This document shows, in pieces, positions 11,997 through 23,213 of a DNA stretch of 64,000 nucleotides. The notes under the pieces were generated by a model, which worked only from the letters and a program-made list of their open reading frames with translations, did not search any database and was not told the DNA's origin. Positions within the stretch are counted from its first letter, which is position 1. The number at the start of each line of letters is the position of its first letter. The stretch comes from Telmatactis stephensoni (lineage: Eukaryota; Cnidaria; Anthozoa; Actiniaria; Isophelliidae), in the NCBI GenBank assembly GCA_029948255.1, contig JALIZF010001916.1, positions 773,001 to 837,000 on the forward strand, in the 5' to 3' direction. The translations under genes and the position numbers were made by a program.

Positions 11997-13495
11997 TGTG
12001 CCGAAACTTGGCAAATAAATAACGTGATTTCTTTGAACATGGTTAATGAAGGGTTTCCAAACCAGGGGTGCTTACCATTTTGAAATTGCTAATGGTAAAA
12101 AAAAAGAGCGGGAAACTTGACTGTCGACAAATGGTGCACGCGTCTACTGGAATAACCAACTAAAGAGCGGGAAAAGTGGATTACTAGGTTCAATTGAAGA
12201 CCGAGTTCAGTTCAGGGAAAACCGAAATTTTTGTTTCTTCCGGGTAAATGGTAAACACCCCAGTCCTCCTCCATTAACTATGTTTGAAAACATGTTTAAA
12301 ATTTCTAATTCACGGAAACTCAGAGCCTGGTTTGCGTGCTGTGCATTGGATGAACATATGAATTGTAATGACCTTGCAAATGATACCAATATATATCATG
12401 AGCCAAGAGAGCATAATACCAAGAAAGCGAAACTGGTATTGATGTCTGCGCGAGAGCATCATCGGCGGAGAGACGGTTCGTATCCACGCCCACGATATGG
12501 CGTCAAGTTCCTTTTACTAAAAATAACAAAGTGCCACGAACATCACACAGACGTCAATCCTCGAGTTTGGCTCTCTTGGTATTATGGTAGTAGTCTAGAT
12601 CGCATATGGTCTCTTGAATGAGCCGAGTAGGTCCATGAAATCATGGAGTACAAACTAATAAGTAATAAAGTTTCCAAGAGAAACGTGAACAAAATGTGAT
12701 TTTCACATTGAACAAGCCACTGAAATTATAAGATGTGATATATGAAATGCTCTTGTTCTCAGTTAGCTTTTAATAAGAGTATATACGTTGTTGTTCAATA
12801 TTTTGCACTAGTTCAATATTCTTTGGATTTTGTTTTGCTTTAATCCACTTCCTTGTTCTGGAAACCTCTCAGAAACTAACCCAAATACATAACTTAATTA
12901 TCCACCATATAACCCAGTAAATCTAACTTTAAAACTACCCTCAGAAAAATTTCAACCAGTGGAAAAAATTAAACTACAAAAGATATACACCAGGTTGGGG
13001 CAGGCAACTTTATTTTGTAAATAGAATGAGAATATTTAAATCATAAAATAAAGTGTAATTTTCAGGGTGTATAAGTCATTTAGTGGTCCGCTTCAGCTCG
13101 TGACTCCATGAAGACCAAACAGACTGCAAAGTTGTGTCAGTCACATGTAAAAAAAAAAAGAAATAACCTCAACAACAGAGAAATGATAACAGTAACTATA
13201 TTCCATGCATGATAACAGATAAAAGAAACTCTCTTTAGACAAAATGTATCGGTTTCAAAGGGGGAAGAAAACAACTGGTGACAATGAAAAAGAACAAAAG
13301 TACTATCAAAAGACGGAAAGAAACAAAGAATGGGGGAGGGGGGGCGAAGAGGCTTTCACGATTTAAACTCGGAAAGAACGGATGAAAACTACAAAGGTTA
13401 AAACTGAACAAATGAAAATAGGCGATGATATTCTCGTCTCGGTTACTGCTTACTAGCGGGTTCACAAAATCAGTTGACACAAAAGTAAGTTATGG
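11997..13495. other. USP30/P450 convergent intergenic region
   Basis: Between the convergent stop codons I see a polyadenylation-like AATAAA near 12013 and one diverged MITE (12401-12592). The remaining DNA is AT-rich and has no convincing ORF. Confidence 0.5.
12401..12592. mobile_element. diverged copy of the AAGAGACCATAATACTAAG MITE family
   Basis: The left end AAGAGAGCATAATACCAAG, followed by GCGAAACTGGTATTGATGTC, and the inverted right end CTCTTGGTATTATGGTAG match the elements at 60231 and 61114. Those two copies have ACTAAG and ACTCAG in place of ACCAAG and ACTGG. Confidence 0.75.
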
Positions 13496-15064
13496 CTAAG
13501 AAGCTTCACTATCAGCAATGGACATTCTTTTCCAGGCAAAGATAGTGTACCTTTTTGACCTTAACGTCAAACCATAAGGCCCTTCAAGACTCGTACAAGA
13601 TGCTGGTGTCGCTAACTCAAGGTCAAATTCCTGCACTAGTCTACCAGCTAAGGATGTGAGGAACGTCCTTGAGAAAGTGTCACCAAGGCACTTACGTTCT
13701 CCTCCAGAAAAGCAACAAAACGAGGGCAGCTTTTCTGCATTACTTTCGTTAGAAATAAATCGATAAGGATTAAATTCGTTAGGTTTTGAGAAATACTGCT
13801 CGTCGTTACAGCAGCTCCATAAATTAAGAAAGATAATTGTATCTTTTGGGATTTTGTATCCTTTGAGAGTTGTGTCCCTTGTAGTTTTGTGTGGAATGCC
13901 AAATGGTAGTACACAAGTTGTTCGGAATATCTCATTGATTGTCGCTGTCAGAAGTCTCGATGAAGCGTTTGTAACAAAATCTTGTTCACTCAGCTCCTGC
14001 ACAATTTCATGTTGAAGAATGGGATTGCTCGCAAGTCTTGCCACACACCATTCCAAACAAGTGCAAATCTTTTCGTATCCCTTAAACATGATATCGCACA
14101 ACAGTTCTTCTATGAGGTCATCATTTAATCTTCCCTCTGATGATTTTTTTTCGTCAGAAACCAAACGATAACCACTATCTTGTGAACGCAGAATAAAAGC
14201 AAGACTTTCCGTGTAGTCGGAATCACAAAGAGTTGATCCTAAATGAAGCTGGTAGACTTTGCGCACAAATCCGCGAAATTCAGCCACATGGCAGCTAGTT
14301 GCACTAACTGTTCTCCTAGATAAATATCGCATGATAGAAACAAAATCTATACATGCTCCAGGATATGCGGTTTTTATGTAAGCAGTGGACGTCTGTTCCA
14401 GAATAATACGCGCTTCGTGATAGAAACAACGAGAAACTGACTGTCCAAAAATGCAATCCATGATGAAGTCACAAACACAATCACGAATGCCATTGTCTGG
14501 ATAAAAAGCATTGTTATGTGATCCTTGATTGGTAAAATTATCAACTAACGATTTTATAGCCTTTGTGCTTCTGGAAATGAAAGATTTCTCTTTATTCAAC
14601 AGTTCTTGTAAGGATATTTCCGCTTTGTATTTTACTGACAGAAACTCAGGGCTGAAGTCTTTGACCATAAATGAGTCTTCTCCTCCCCAAAGAGTGAGCG
14701 AAAATAATTGTGGCCGGCCTGCGAAATCCCTGCTTTTCTGATGAAGAACTTCTTTGATGGTATCAATAGAGTTGACGAGTACAACTTGTGTTCCGCCAAG
14801 ATTGATCTTGTACACGTTGCCATAGATCCACGTTAGCCATGACAGAATTTTGTGCGGGGAGGATGACCATCGGAATAAACACAAACAGCTTACTAATGGG
14901 AAGCTCCAGGGACCTGGGATATCAAGACTGTTGCACGCATGTCTTCTTTTAGTCATTAAAACTATAAGAACTATGCCACCTGCACCAATGAAGAAATAGA
15001 TGGCTACTGCTGAGAAATAGGATGTCAAAACGGAAACAAATGGTTCGTTTTTGTGTATTTCCAT
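13496..15064 (-). CDS. cytochrome P450, clan 2-like, intronless
   Basis: A 522-residue haem monooxygenase in one uninterrupted ORF from the ATG at 15064. The N-terminal membrane anchor is at about residues 17-37, followed by the Pro hinge IPGPWSFP. The K-helix ExxR is EIFR (378-381), the PERF-like motif is NPYRF (432-436), and the haem box is FSGGERKCLG with the Cys ligand at 459. Overall shape suggests clan 2 (CYP1/CYP17-like), but I cannot name the family or substrate. The I-helix reads FKGYEKIC (327-334), where P450s normally have AGxDT/ET: the small residue is Lys, the acid Glu331 is kept, and the oxygen-activating Thr is Lys332. It would sit in the endoplasmic reticulum. Lack of introns suggests retroposition or lineage-specific intron loss. 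Confidence 0.92.
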   Translation of the reverse strand: MEIHKNEPFVSVLTSYFSAVAIYFFIGAGGIVLIVLMTKRRHACNSLDIPGPWSFPLVSCLCLFRWSSSPHKILSWLTWIYGNVYKINLGGTQVVLVNSIDTIKEVLHQKSRDFAGRPQLFSLTLWGGEDSFMVKDFSPEFLSVKYKAEISLQELLNKEKSFISRSTKAIKSLVDNFTNQGSHNNAFYPDNGIRDCVCDFIMDCIFGQSVSRCFYHEARIILEQTSTAYIKTAYPGACIDFVSIMRYLSRRTVSATSCHVAEFRGFVRKVYQLHLGSTLCDSDYTESLAFILRSQDSGYRLVSDEKKSSEGRLNDDLIEELLCDIMFKGYEKICTCLEWCVARLASNPILQHEIVQELSEQDFVTNASSRLLTATINEIFRTTCVLPFGIPHKTTRDTTLKGYKIPKDTIIFLNLWSCCNDEQYFSKPNEFNPYRFISNESNAEKLPSFCCFSGGERKCLGDTFSRTFLTSLAGRLVQEFDLELATPASCTSLEGPYGLTLRSKRYTIFAWKRMSIADSEAS

Positions 15065-16407
15065 AATGGCGCAGAAACAAATGAACAGTTTTCAAACTAT
15101 GACCAGTGTTGTTATGTAACATACCAAAAAAACTTTGTGGAAATTTCTTGGTCAACACAAACTTTTCCTGTGCAGTGGCAGCGTTTTTCAAAGTAAAAAC
15201 AAACACACGTAGCCATTCATGCTTGCCGTTGTTTGTCACAAGCCTTATTTGTAACCTTCACAGTTCAGTGTTCGTATGGTGACCGTGGTCCTTGCTTGGA
15301 TGAATTACCAAGTTCAATCAAATTCAAGTTTTTCAAAAGGGTTCATTTGCATTTGACTTATTTGTATTGTTATGTGCTTCGTGCGATTTTATCCCCGAGA
15401 CCTTGACCTTCTCTGTAAGGTAACGGTTGTTTTCGTGCTTCGCCATCCATCAAACTCTTTACTTAGTTTACTTTCAGTAAACATACATGCACTAAGCCAG
15501 CATGTCAGTATATATATGCACTAAGCAAGTAATTTTCCATTCAAAATTTTCGTCCTTAATTTGTCGGGTTGCATGCGTGAGTCATAGAAGAGTTGCGGCG
15601 AAGAGTTTAATTCACAGCAAATCCGCCGGATTGAATCGTACACAAGAGTCGCAAAAAAGTAGTTGTGTAGTTTTTACAATAAAAGGAAGCAAATTTAGAA
15701 AACTGGGTGTTATTACTGTTGCACTTAAGCTTCGACGAGCAAGACGCAACAGTTTTTCTTTGCATGGATTTCGTGTTTTAGTGACATAATTGGTGACATA
15801 ATTTCATCTAAAATGTTGGCACCAACAGTCGAATTCATGAAGCATTTTCAGTACCAATTAATTACTTTTAAGATTAATTGGTAATTCGTATTCCATGCTA
15901 ATAAAAACAGCGTAAGTTGCTATTATAACATGTTTTACTTTTTTATGATCACATAAAAAACTATTAGTTTCGGTTCAGTCAGCATGACGATGCTGGGACC
16001 TAGTTTTGCTGGTTATCTACGACGAATTTTCAGAAGTCACATTTAATCCTAAAGGAATTCATGTTTGAAAATATTGTTATCAGAACTAAGGACAGATAAT
16101 CCATTAGGACCGGATTAGGACAGACTTCTAAAACAGTTCTTGTACTGTGTTATTTCTAGACATAATATTGACCCACTAGAGATCTTACCACGCCCATAAT
16201 GCCTCGCGGCCAAGGGCAAGGTTATATGTACATGTATACTAAACACATATACGATCGATTTTAACGACCTTTCTAACAACATTAGTACACACTATTGTTT
16301 ATTATTTTTACATGGAATACTTTTTTATTGCAAAAAGTGATAAATCTGTGAAAAGTAGAAATGTATGTTGAACAATGTTTACGTGGCTGGCTAAATTTCT
16401 TTTTTTA

Positions 16408-16500
16408 GGGGAGGGGAGAGGGAGGGAAGAGGGAGGGGAGAGGGAGCAGAGAGGGAGGGGAGAGGGGAGGGAAAAGGGGAGGGGAGAGGGTGAAGGAAAG
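16408..16500 (+). repeat. G/A-rich tract (GGGGAGGGGAG-like)
   Basis: About 90 bp of almost pure purine on the plus strand with many G-runs of three to four. It has triplex and G-quadruplex potential, and a complementary C/T tract lies about 190 bp away. Confidence 0.8.
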
Positions 16501-16691
16501 CAAGGGACAGCCTACCTGCAATCCCGGTTATTTTCGATAACTCCTCCTTTTAAATATCGAGGTATCTTATCATAAGATAACTGTCAAACAAATGAGGTCA
16601 AACAGTGAAATTTTGACCAATAGAATTAGTGCATGGCCACTAGCTAGCGATCGTGAACTATCAAAAAGCCCCCGCGGTTTGCGAGCGGCCT

Positions 16692-16790
16692 ACCCTTCCT
16701 TCCTTTCCCCTCCCCTCCCCTCCCCTCCAATCCCCTCTCTCCCCCTCTCCTTCCCTCTCCCCTCCAATTCCCTCCCCTCCTCCAATTTAC
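16692..16790 (+). repeat. C/T-rich tract (CCCCTCCCCTC-like)
   Basis: Almost pure pyrimidine on the plus strand, the complement of the 16408 tract. The two could pair as a fold-back arm. Confidence 0.8.
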
Positions 16791-17250
16791 TATAACATTT
16801 ACGAGTAATAAAATTCATAATTTTGCTATTTACATTTTTCAGTTTCTCAAAAAAATGTAGACCAAATTTTTATCGTGTGAATCTTGGCTTGTGTAAATGC
16901 AAATGCAAAGGCAAGCCATGTTTTCTTTGCAAACACATTTGCATTCATGTGAGTGACCAGCTTGTATATTTGCGTGGGCTTCAGTTGCTAAGGAGCAATT
17001 GGGTTTCCTGTGGTCTTATGAAAATAGTATATGACGTCAATGACCAATAACCAATCATGATCAATGTTGTCAAAACACAAACAAACAACGGTAACGTTAT
17101 CGTGAGTTCAACAAATTTTTGTCCTGTGATTTCTTGATCCAGAAATTCTCGAATTTCGCAGACCGTTTCTTTAATTCAAAGCTTTGATCTTTTCTTTTGT
17201 TTTGCAATTGAAAACAACCGACCTAGCGTTTGACACGACAGCTTTCCAAG

Positions 17251-20042
17251 ATGGCTCAATGTCGGGATTCTTCGTGCAAAAATTCTCCATTCACCAGCTC
17301 TGTCTTGGAAGGATTCGATGATAATTTGGTTGAAAAATTAACGTTGAACGACAGCTCTAGCCTGTTAAGACTGCATAGTAGCCTCAAAGAGCAAGAAGGC
17401 AGGGAGGATTTTGCACTTCAAAAGGTACGACTGATTGTCTGAAATGCTTGAGTTGAAGAGATGTCTAAACGTATATATTTCACAGCTAGTACAGCTGCAT
17501 AAGAGACGAATAACTCGTCCAGACGAATCAATTCAAAGGATTTTATTCGTCTAGATATAAATATTCGAAGACGGACAGTTTCACGTGTAGGCTAGAAACA
17601 TCCCACGGTTGTCGAGTAATTCGTCAAATAGCCCGTCATTTCGACACGGAATACATAGGACAAATAATTCGTCCTGTGTCCGAATTTATATTTGAGACGA
17701 TTCACGCGTCTGACACAAATAATTCGTCTGGACGAGCAATTCGTCTCTAGTATAAAATACGGCCAATTTCATCTGTTCACTCTCAAAAACAAAATTATTT
17801 TGCTAAATAGCATGGGAACAAAATCTTGATTTTCGGAAAAGATGAGAAAGGCAACGCGAAACTACCTTATTGACAGATCTGTCAAGGGAGCTGGTGTACC
17901 TAATGTTCACCACAGTGAAAGCCTGTGACATTGCAGACAAAAAACACTTGAAATTATTTGGAAAACATTTGTAGCTATCAAAAAACTCAATGATTTCACT
18001 TTAAGCACCTGTAGATTAAACTTCTATTGACAAATTCTTGTTCAGAATTTAGTGTAGAACATGTTTTCTAATAGCTTGTTATTTTATTTCCAGGATTTCC
18101 AGGTAGAGATTGAAAAAAATGATAAATTGGACATCACAGAACTAGACAACAAAAGCTGCAACAGCACTTCACCAAAGTGCAATCACATTGAAGAATTTAC
18201 TGACACAGCAAAAAACAAGACTGAAAAACCCACTTCTGGTGTTGCTTTCAATATTCCACTTGGAAAACCAAACTCTACAATTAGACATCCACCTAAGAGA
18301 TTACTTGATACTGCAATAAAACAGCACAAGGAAAATACTATAGAGTCTTTATATGACAAGCAGGTATTAGCAGAGACAAGAAGAAAGGTAGGTATTTGAA
18401 ATGCCAAGCTTCCCTTTCCTTGTTAACAATTGAAGGGTTCTCTGTGAAAATGACCCAAATGACTTTTTGATGGATGTTCAGACATTGATTTTTTGGCACA
18501 CAAAAGTTAATTGATATCATTTTATACCATTGAAAAAAATAATAAAAAAATGTCACTTAGGCTGTTTTAATAGGGAGCCTTCAATTATGTCTTCTCGGGT
18601 AAGGATGTTAAACCATAGGCCAATCTCTCTACACTTCATGACTTGCATAGGAGTAAAGAACCCACACCACTATTCAGGGACAGAAGTCCATGAAGTTGCC
18701 AGTATGTGTTTGTGATCTGACCTACAATACCACATTAAGGTCGCCTTGACATAATATCTGTAAAAGGGTTGCTAGTCAATAAGACCTCACACTAACAATA
18801 CAACTAGCAACCTAATAGATGTTGCCTGGCAGTTGTGTTGGATGATATAGAAATATAGATAGGACTATTAATTTTATTTAACAGCTCTAAAATGTTATGC
18901 TCATAGCAACAAAGAGAAAGAAAACTACAAAGAATTCATGCAAGACAAGAAGCTGCCAGAAAACTTGCTGAAAAGGTTGACATCTTGCTTCAGCAAAGAG
19001 CACTAGCAATGGGTATGGCCGATGCTAATATCCAACGCATGCCTTCAAGTCAAATATTAGCCACTGCCAACCAAGTGGCTCACAACTTCAGAAATCTTAC
19101 AAATCAGCTTGATAATGACTTTGCTGTTAAGGGAACACAGTTGACGAAAACCCAAGAGAAATGCCCTCGAAATCAAACCAAGAAAAACAATAATTGTCCA
19201 AAAGGAGAAAATATGCCACAAAGTGTGTGGTTTACTGTTGATGGACCAAATGAAAGGAAAACACCATCGAAAAAACCTGTTTCATTTGCCAAACAACAGA
19301 AGAAAATCATGACAGCAGAGGAATTGGAAGAAAAACAAAGACAAGCAGAAGAAAGAAGAAATGTAAGTTGCTATGGATAATGCAAATTGCAGATCACATA
19401 CATTATTTCAAGAGTATTTCAAACTCCTCTACTCTTAATTTTAAAGGGGCTGATTGTTTAAACAATGGGTGTTGAAGCACCTAGAATAATGAATTACAAT
19501 GCTATGGAATAATGAATTATTGCATCCAAAATACAAGGAAAAATGAATTGCCAATTGAAATAAAGGGATATTGAATAAAAAAAAGAATAAGAAAAAATGG
19601 GAAACAAATAATGAGTTTTTGAGTAAAATGTTTAGGAATACAACAGTAGTAATCCAATTATTCTGCTTCAACCCCCAATAAACAGTGTTTACATCTCTGC
19701 CAATATTTTTCTTGACTATTCTTTCAGACAATAGTTAGTCCTTTGTCAACCCTAAACAATAATATTATTGCTAATAATTTCTGTTGCTCAAAACAGAAAA
19801 GAATTGAGAGACGAGTAAAAAGATGCAGAGAAACCCGTGAAGCTCTCATGAACATGGCAAAAGATATTGAAGAGTTTGAAAACCTGCAGTCATCACCTGC
19901 TGGCTTGAAACAAAGAAGAGAGACAGCCACACTTGCAGGTCGAATCGCTGATCGTTTCGATGTCCTATGGCAGCGATACGATGAAGATCTAAAGAGAGCC
20001 GATAATTTTTACGTTGATCAACCATATGTTTTGAAACCTTGA
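17251..20042 (+). CDS. unrecognised coiled-coil protein, 4 exons
   Basis: Exons 17251-17424, 18094-18387, 18907-19362 and 19797-20042 join in phase at GT-AG sites. They give 389 residues from the ATG MAQCRDSSCKN. I do not recognise the family. The N-terminal third is polar and probably disordered. From about residue 130 it becomes Lys/Arg/Glu/Gln-rich with helical, coiled-coil character (for example RQEAARKLAEKVDILLQQRA and EELEEKQRQAEERR). The C-terminal block GRIADRFDVLWQRYDED with its Tyr/Pro-rich end looks conserved enough to be a useful search key. No signal peptide or membrane segment is visible. A centrosomal or ciliary role is only a guess from composition. Intron 1 holds a fold-back repeat and intron 2 a MITE. 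AATAAA sites follow near 20203 and 20233. Confidence 0.85.
17503..17749. mobile_element. fold-back repeat with ATTCGTC motifs, coiled-coil gene intron 1
   Basis: The ends AGAGACGAATAACTCGTCC and GACGAGCAATTCGTCTCT are near-perfect inverted repeats. The interior contains several further ATTCGTC/GACGAAT words. No ORF. Probably a MITE. Confidence 0.75.
18430..18583. mobile_element. GAAGGGTTC-type MITE, copy 3
   Basis: Third copy of the family at 8410 and 9066. It starts TTGAAGGGTTCTCTGTGAAAA and ends GCCTTCAA, and is flanked by ATT/AATT. It lies in intron 2 of the coiled-coil gene. Confidence 0.85.
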
Positions 20043-20554
20043 ATACTATTGTCCTTTCGTCTAAGCATGAACTGACACATCATTAAAACATAAGAAGTTA
20101 GTCAACTGGAACGTTTATGTTTTGGTTACCTGATTACACAAGACAAGATCATTTCAATAAGTAACTAAAGAACTATGACTTACGGAATCAGTCTAGTCCT
20201 CAATAAAGACTGATTCTCAAAATGGGTTATCCAATAAAATAATCAACTTTTTTTTATCAAAGTGATTTAAAGTGTAATGTAATATAAGGTTTCTCTACAT
20301 GTATTAACTTTTTTAAAAATGGTTATAATTTTTTTAAATTTATGTGGACTTTCTATTGGAGGATCTCAGTCAGCATTGTATAATAATGTATAATAATATA
20401 ATTTTATTTCACTTGTTTTCTAAAAGCATGAGAGTGGAAAAAGATTGAATCATCAATAAACAAGTTAGTATTGCCATTTTTTGTCATGATAACTAAAACC
20501 TATAAACCAGTTAACATTCTATATTCACATTTGGGATTCACCCAAAAGTGAATA

Positions 20555-22024
20555 TCACACTGAAGTTGTTTCAGGAACAAAGTCCACTTTGTCTATGTAC
20601 TTGATATTGTATGGTCCCTCTGACTGGAAGAGTTCATCATTTTTATCTTCTTGTTTGTCAAAAATAGTAGATATGACTGCTTCTCTTGTTGGCCTGGGTC
20701 TTTTTGCATGTCTGTTCAGTTTTTCACCAATGAATCCTAACCCCCTTTTACTTGAAGGGTGTTGACCATCATTTGGTAATGGTTCTGTAATCCCTACTTG
20801 CGATGAACCCAAACTTTGTCCTTCTTTCCAGCCATGTTTCCTCATAAAATTACCACCAAAACCACGAGTGTGCCTTTCAAAACTACCAACTCTGTTTAAA
20901 TCAATATTTTTTCCACGTTTCCATTCTTCTTCTACTCTAAGCTGAAGGAGAGTTTTAGCATCAAAATCTCCAGCACCTAAGGACAACAAGTCAATTACTA
21001 TTATCTTTTCTTTCACAAATATTATTGAAGGCAAAAACAAGGGAGAAAATCAAAAATCAAAAATTATTTTGTATAAAATTGTATCAAAAATTTGTCACAC
21101 TTTGTACATGCTCAACTGATGCATGGTCATATGCTGATTTAAAAAATAATAATGTAAGAGCTCTGTCTATAGTATTGACTATATATACTTTATACATTTA
21201 AAACTATTCCTAAAGTTTGCACATACATGCTTCCCAGGAGAGTGACTTGAACAAAAGGCAGAAGGCAGATATGTTAGTGGTTTTGATCGTGATTTTCTTT
21301 TGTCAAGACCACTAACGTCTGCCTTGTGTTTTATTCAATTATTAACTCTCCTAGGAATTATTGCAAACCCAGAATAATAGAATTCCCTTTCTCTACCTAA
21401 AATTGCAAATCGCCTTACCCTTTTCTATACATAAAATTGGACATTTCCAACCCTTCCATATACCCCTAGCCTCAAAAAAGTATCCCTCTCTTGTGGAGCA
21501 TCCCCATTTTGTACACTGTAGGAAGCAGCCAACCCTCCCTCAGGCTATAACATTATATTTTACCTTCTTCATCATAGATGCTCATATCCACATCCCAGTC
21601 ATCCACTGTCTCTTCATCAAAATCTGCTTCTTCCTGTTGTTTCCAAAATGCTGCATCAGTATACCACACAAGACCACTTCCACCCTTTTCCCATTTGAGT
21701 TCTATATTTTCTTCGTATAAACGTTCTTTTGTACGTTCCTGAGAAGTAATGTCATTGTGAAGAGAAGCATGTCTGTCCCATTCCTCAAGCTCATCATCAG
21801 AGTTATCAGTGTTTTCATAGTCTTTGCTCTTCTGTATTTCATCCTTTCTAGAAGCTTTAGATTCACTAGAGTTTGTACCCTTGCTGCAGGAAGCTTCTCC
21901 TTTGGTAGTACTTAAAAATTTATTTCTGTTAGCATTACCATCTGTTTGAGTCTTGTTTTTCATGTTACAAGACTCTTTTTGTCTTTCATGACTGTTACTT
22001 AAATTAGTTTTCATTTCATCGCTG

Positions 22025-22060
<36 letters not shown>

Positions 22061-22976
22061 ATTTCATTAATGAATTTCCCATACTTATCAAGAACTTTGT
22101 AATCAAATGGAACATTTCCATACTTTCTTCTCTTACTTCTTGGAAATGTCAAACCTAATTTCTTAATCAGCTGAGGTGGAAACTTGCAAGTTCTAATGAG
22201 TTCAATAAAAACAGCCAATGGTGTTCCCACATTACCATTAGGCATTACTGGTGGAGGATTAAGTTCAGGTAGTTTTTTTAAATCACTTTGGACAAATTCC
22301 TCCATGATTCTTGCTGTGTTTTGCTGCTCCTGTCTGGTTTGATAAACATTTTCTGCTTGCTCACCTGATACTACAGAAAGACAAAACATAAGCATAAGTT
22401 ATAGAGGGGAAAAGATACTGGGACTTTGGAGAGGGTAAGCTTAAGGCTAGGGGATCTGGCCTCTAAATTTTTCCATATCTACTTTGAAGTCTACTATTGC
22501 TTCATTTTTTAGCCTCACCAAGTTCAAAGATGTGAAAGAGTTAAGAAGAGGAATGCCATAAAACCGACAATCTCTTCGTTATCTACATTAAAAGGAAAGT
22601 AATCCTCACCTGAACAGTCCTTGTGTATTTTGATTCTTGAAATAAGAACTTTGTTTCTAAACAACTTCCCCGAGGAATTCGTCCAGTTTTGTCCATTATA
22701 AATCTTAATGAATTCATCCATTTTGTCACTGTAGACTTTAATGACACAACAACATGTTTTATCTTGGTTTTTCTCTTCTATTTTCAAGTCATTTGTGCTT
22801 TCTTTCTGGACTTCAGGTCTGTGTCGATAGTGAAAACATGCCAAACCATTCCTCTCGATAAACTGGGAGAAAAAAGCACGAAGATCAGCAGAGCGAAGCT
22901 CAGTGGGGATATTACCAACAAGACCATAACAAAACCCGTCCCCTTGTATAGTTTGTTGGCGTATTTCTTCTTCCAT
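20555..22976 (-). CDS. GPATCH3: G-patch domain-containing protein 3 (GPATCH3)
   Basis: Three exons on the minus strand (22610-22976, 21564-22364, 20555-20976) join in phase to 529 residues (human 525). The N-terminal RRM-like block contains GNIPTELRSADLRAFFSQF and CFHYRHRPE. The middle has DLKKLPELNPPP and GNVGTPLAVFIELIRTC. An Asp/Ser-rich linker follows, then GGSGLVWYTDAAFW and DDWDVDMS. The C-terminal G-patch runs from SFERHTRGFGG through KHGWKEGQSLG to KRGLGFIGEKL. G-patches usually bind and activate DEAH helicases; human GPATCH3 is a nuclear protein also reported to dampen MAVS antiviral signalling. The linker includes a GAT-coded poly-Asp run at 22026-22060. Its start codon is 237 bp from MORN3 on the opposite strand, and its 3' end converges on the coiled-coil gene. 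Confidence 0.95.
21232..21356. mobile_element. short fold-back element in GPATCH3 intron 2
   Basis: The ends TCCCAGGAGAGT and ACTCTCCTAGGA pair, as do the inner arms GGCAGATATGTTAGTGGTTTT and its complement. It is about 125 bp with no ORF. Confidence 0.75.
22026..22060. repeat. ATC/GAT microsatellite encoding GPATCH3 poly-Asp
   Basis: About twelve tandem triplets in the coding exon, giving a run of Asp residues on the minus strand. The vertebrate protein is acidic here but without a pure run. Confidence 0.9.
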
Positions 22977-23213
22977 TACAAAGAAATTCTCTTAGTAAAG
23001 ACAAAACGTTTTCAGTTCATATCATCCGCCATCTTGGAAATGTCAACATTACGTCATAGATTTTATGATGTAGGCGCTGGAATTCGCGGGCTCAAATACC
23101 GCAATGCCTACTGGGACGGTTTTTGATGTTGCCTAGCAACAGGCAAAAGTCAGAAAGCCATGTTTTATTTTTTTTGAATGTTGTTACGTTTGTGGTTAAA
23201 CTGCGTTTTGAAA
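22977..23213. promoter_or_regulatory. shared GPATCH3/MORN3 head-to-head promoter region
   Basis: Only 237 bp separate the opposed start codons, so both transcripts must start within or near this stretch. The region is less AT-rich than its surroundings (for example GGCGCTGGAATTCGCGGGC). Bidirectional promoter function is inferred from spacing. Confidence 0.65.

Larger units (their letters stand above)
15065..17250. other. P450 to coiled-coil gene intergenic region
   Basis: About 2.2 kb without a supported gene. Notable content is a pair of purine-rich and pyrimidine-rich tracts (16408-16500 and 16692-16790). The last few hundred bases are the probable promoter and leader of the coiled-coil gene. 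Confidence 0.5.

Noticed and set aside
23178..23213. Upstream in-frame ATG as the MORN3 start
   Set aside because: The family N-terminus MPxxKxPKKSExLWK begins at 23214; the 12 extra residues do not align.
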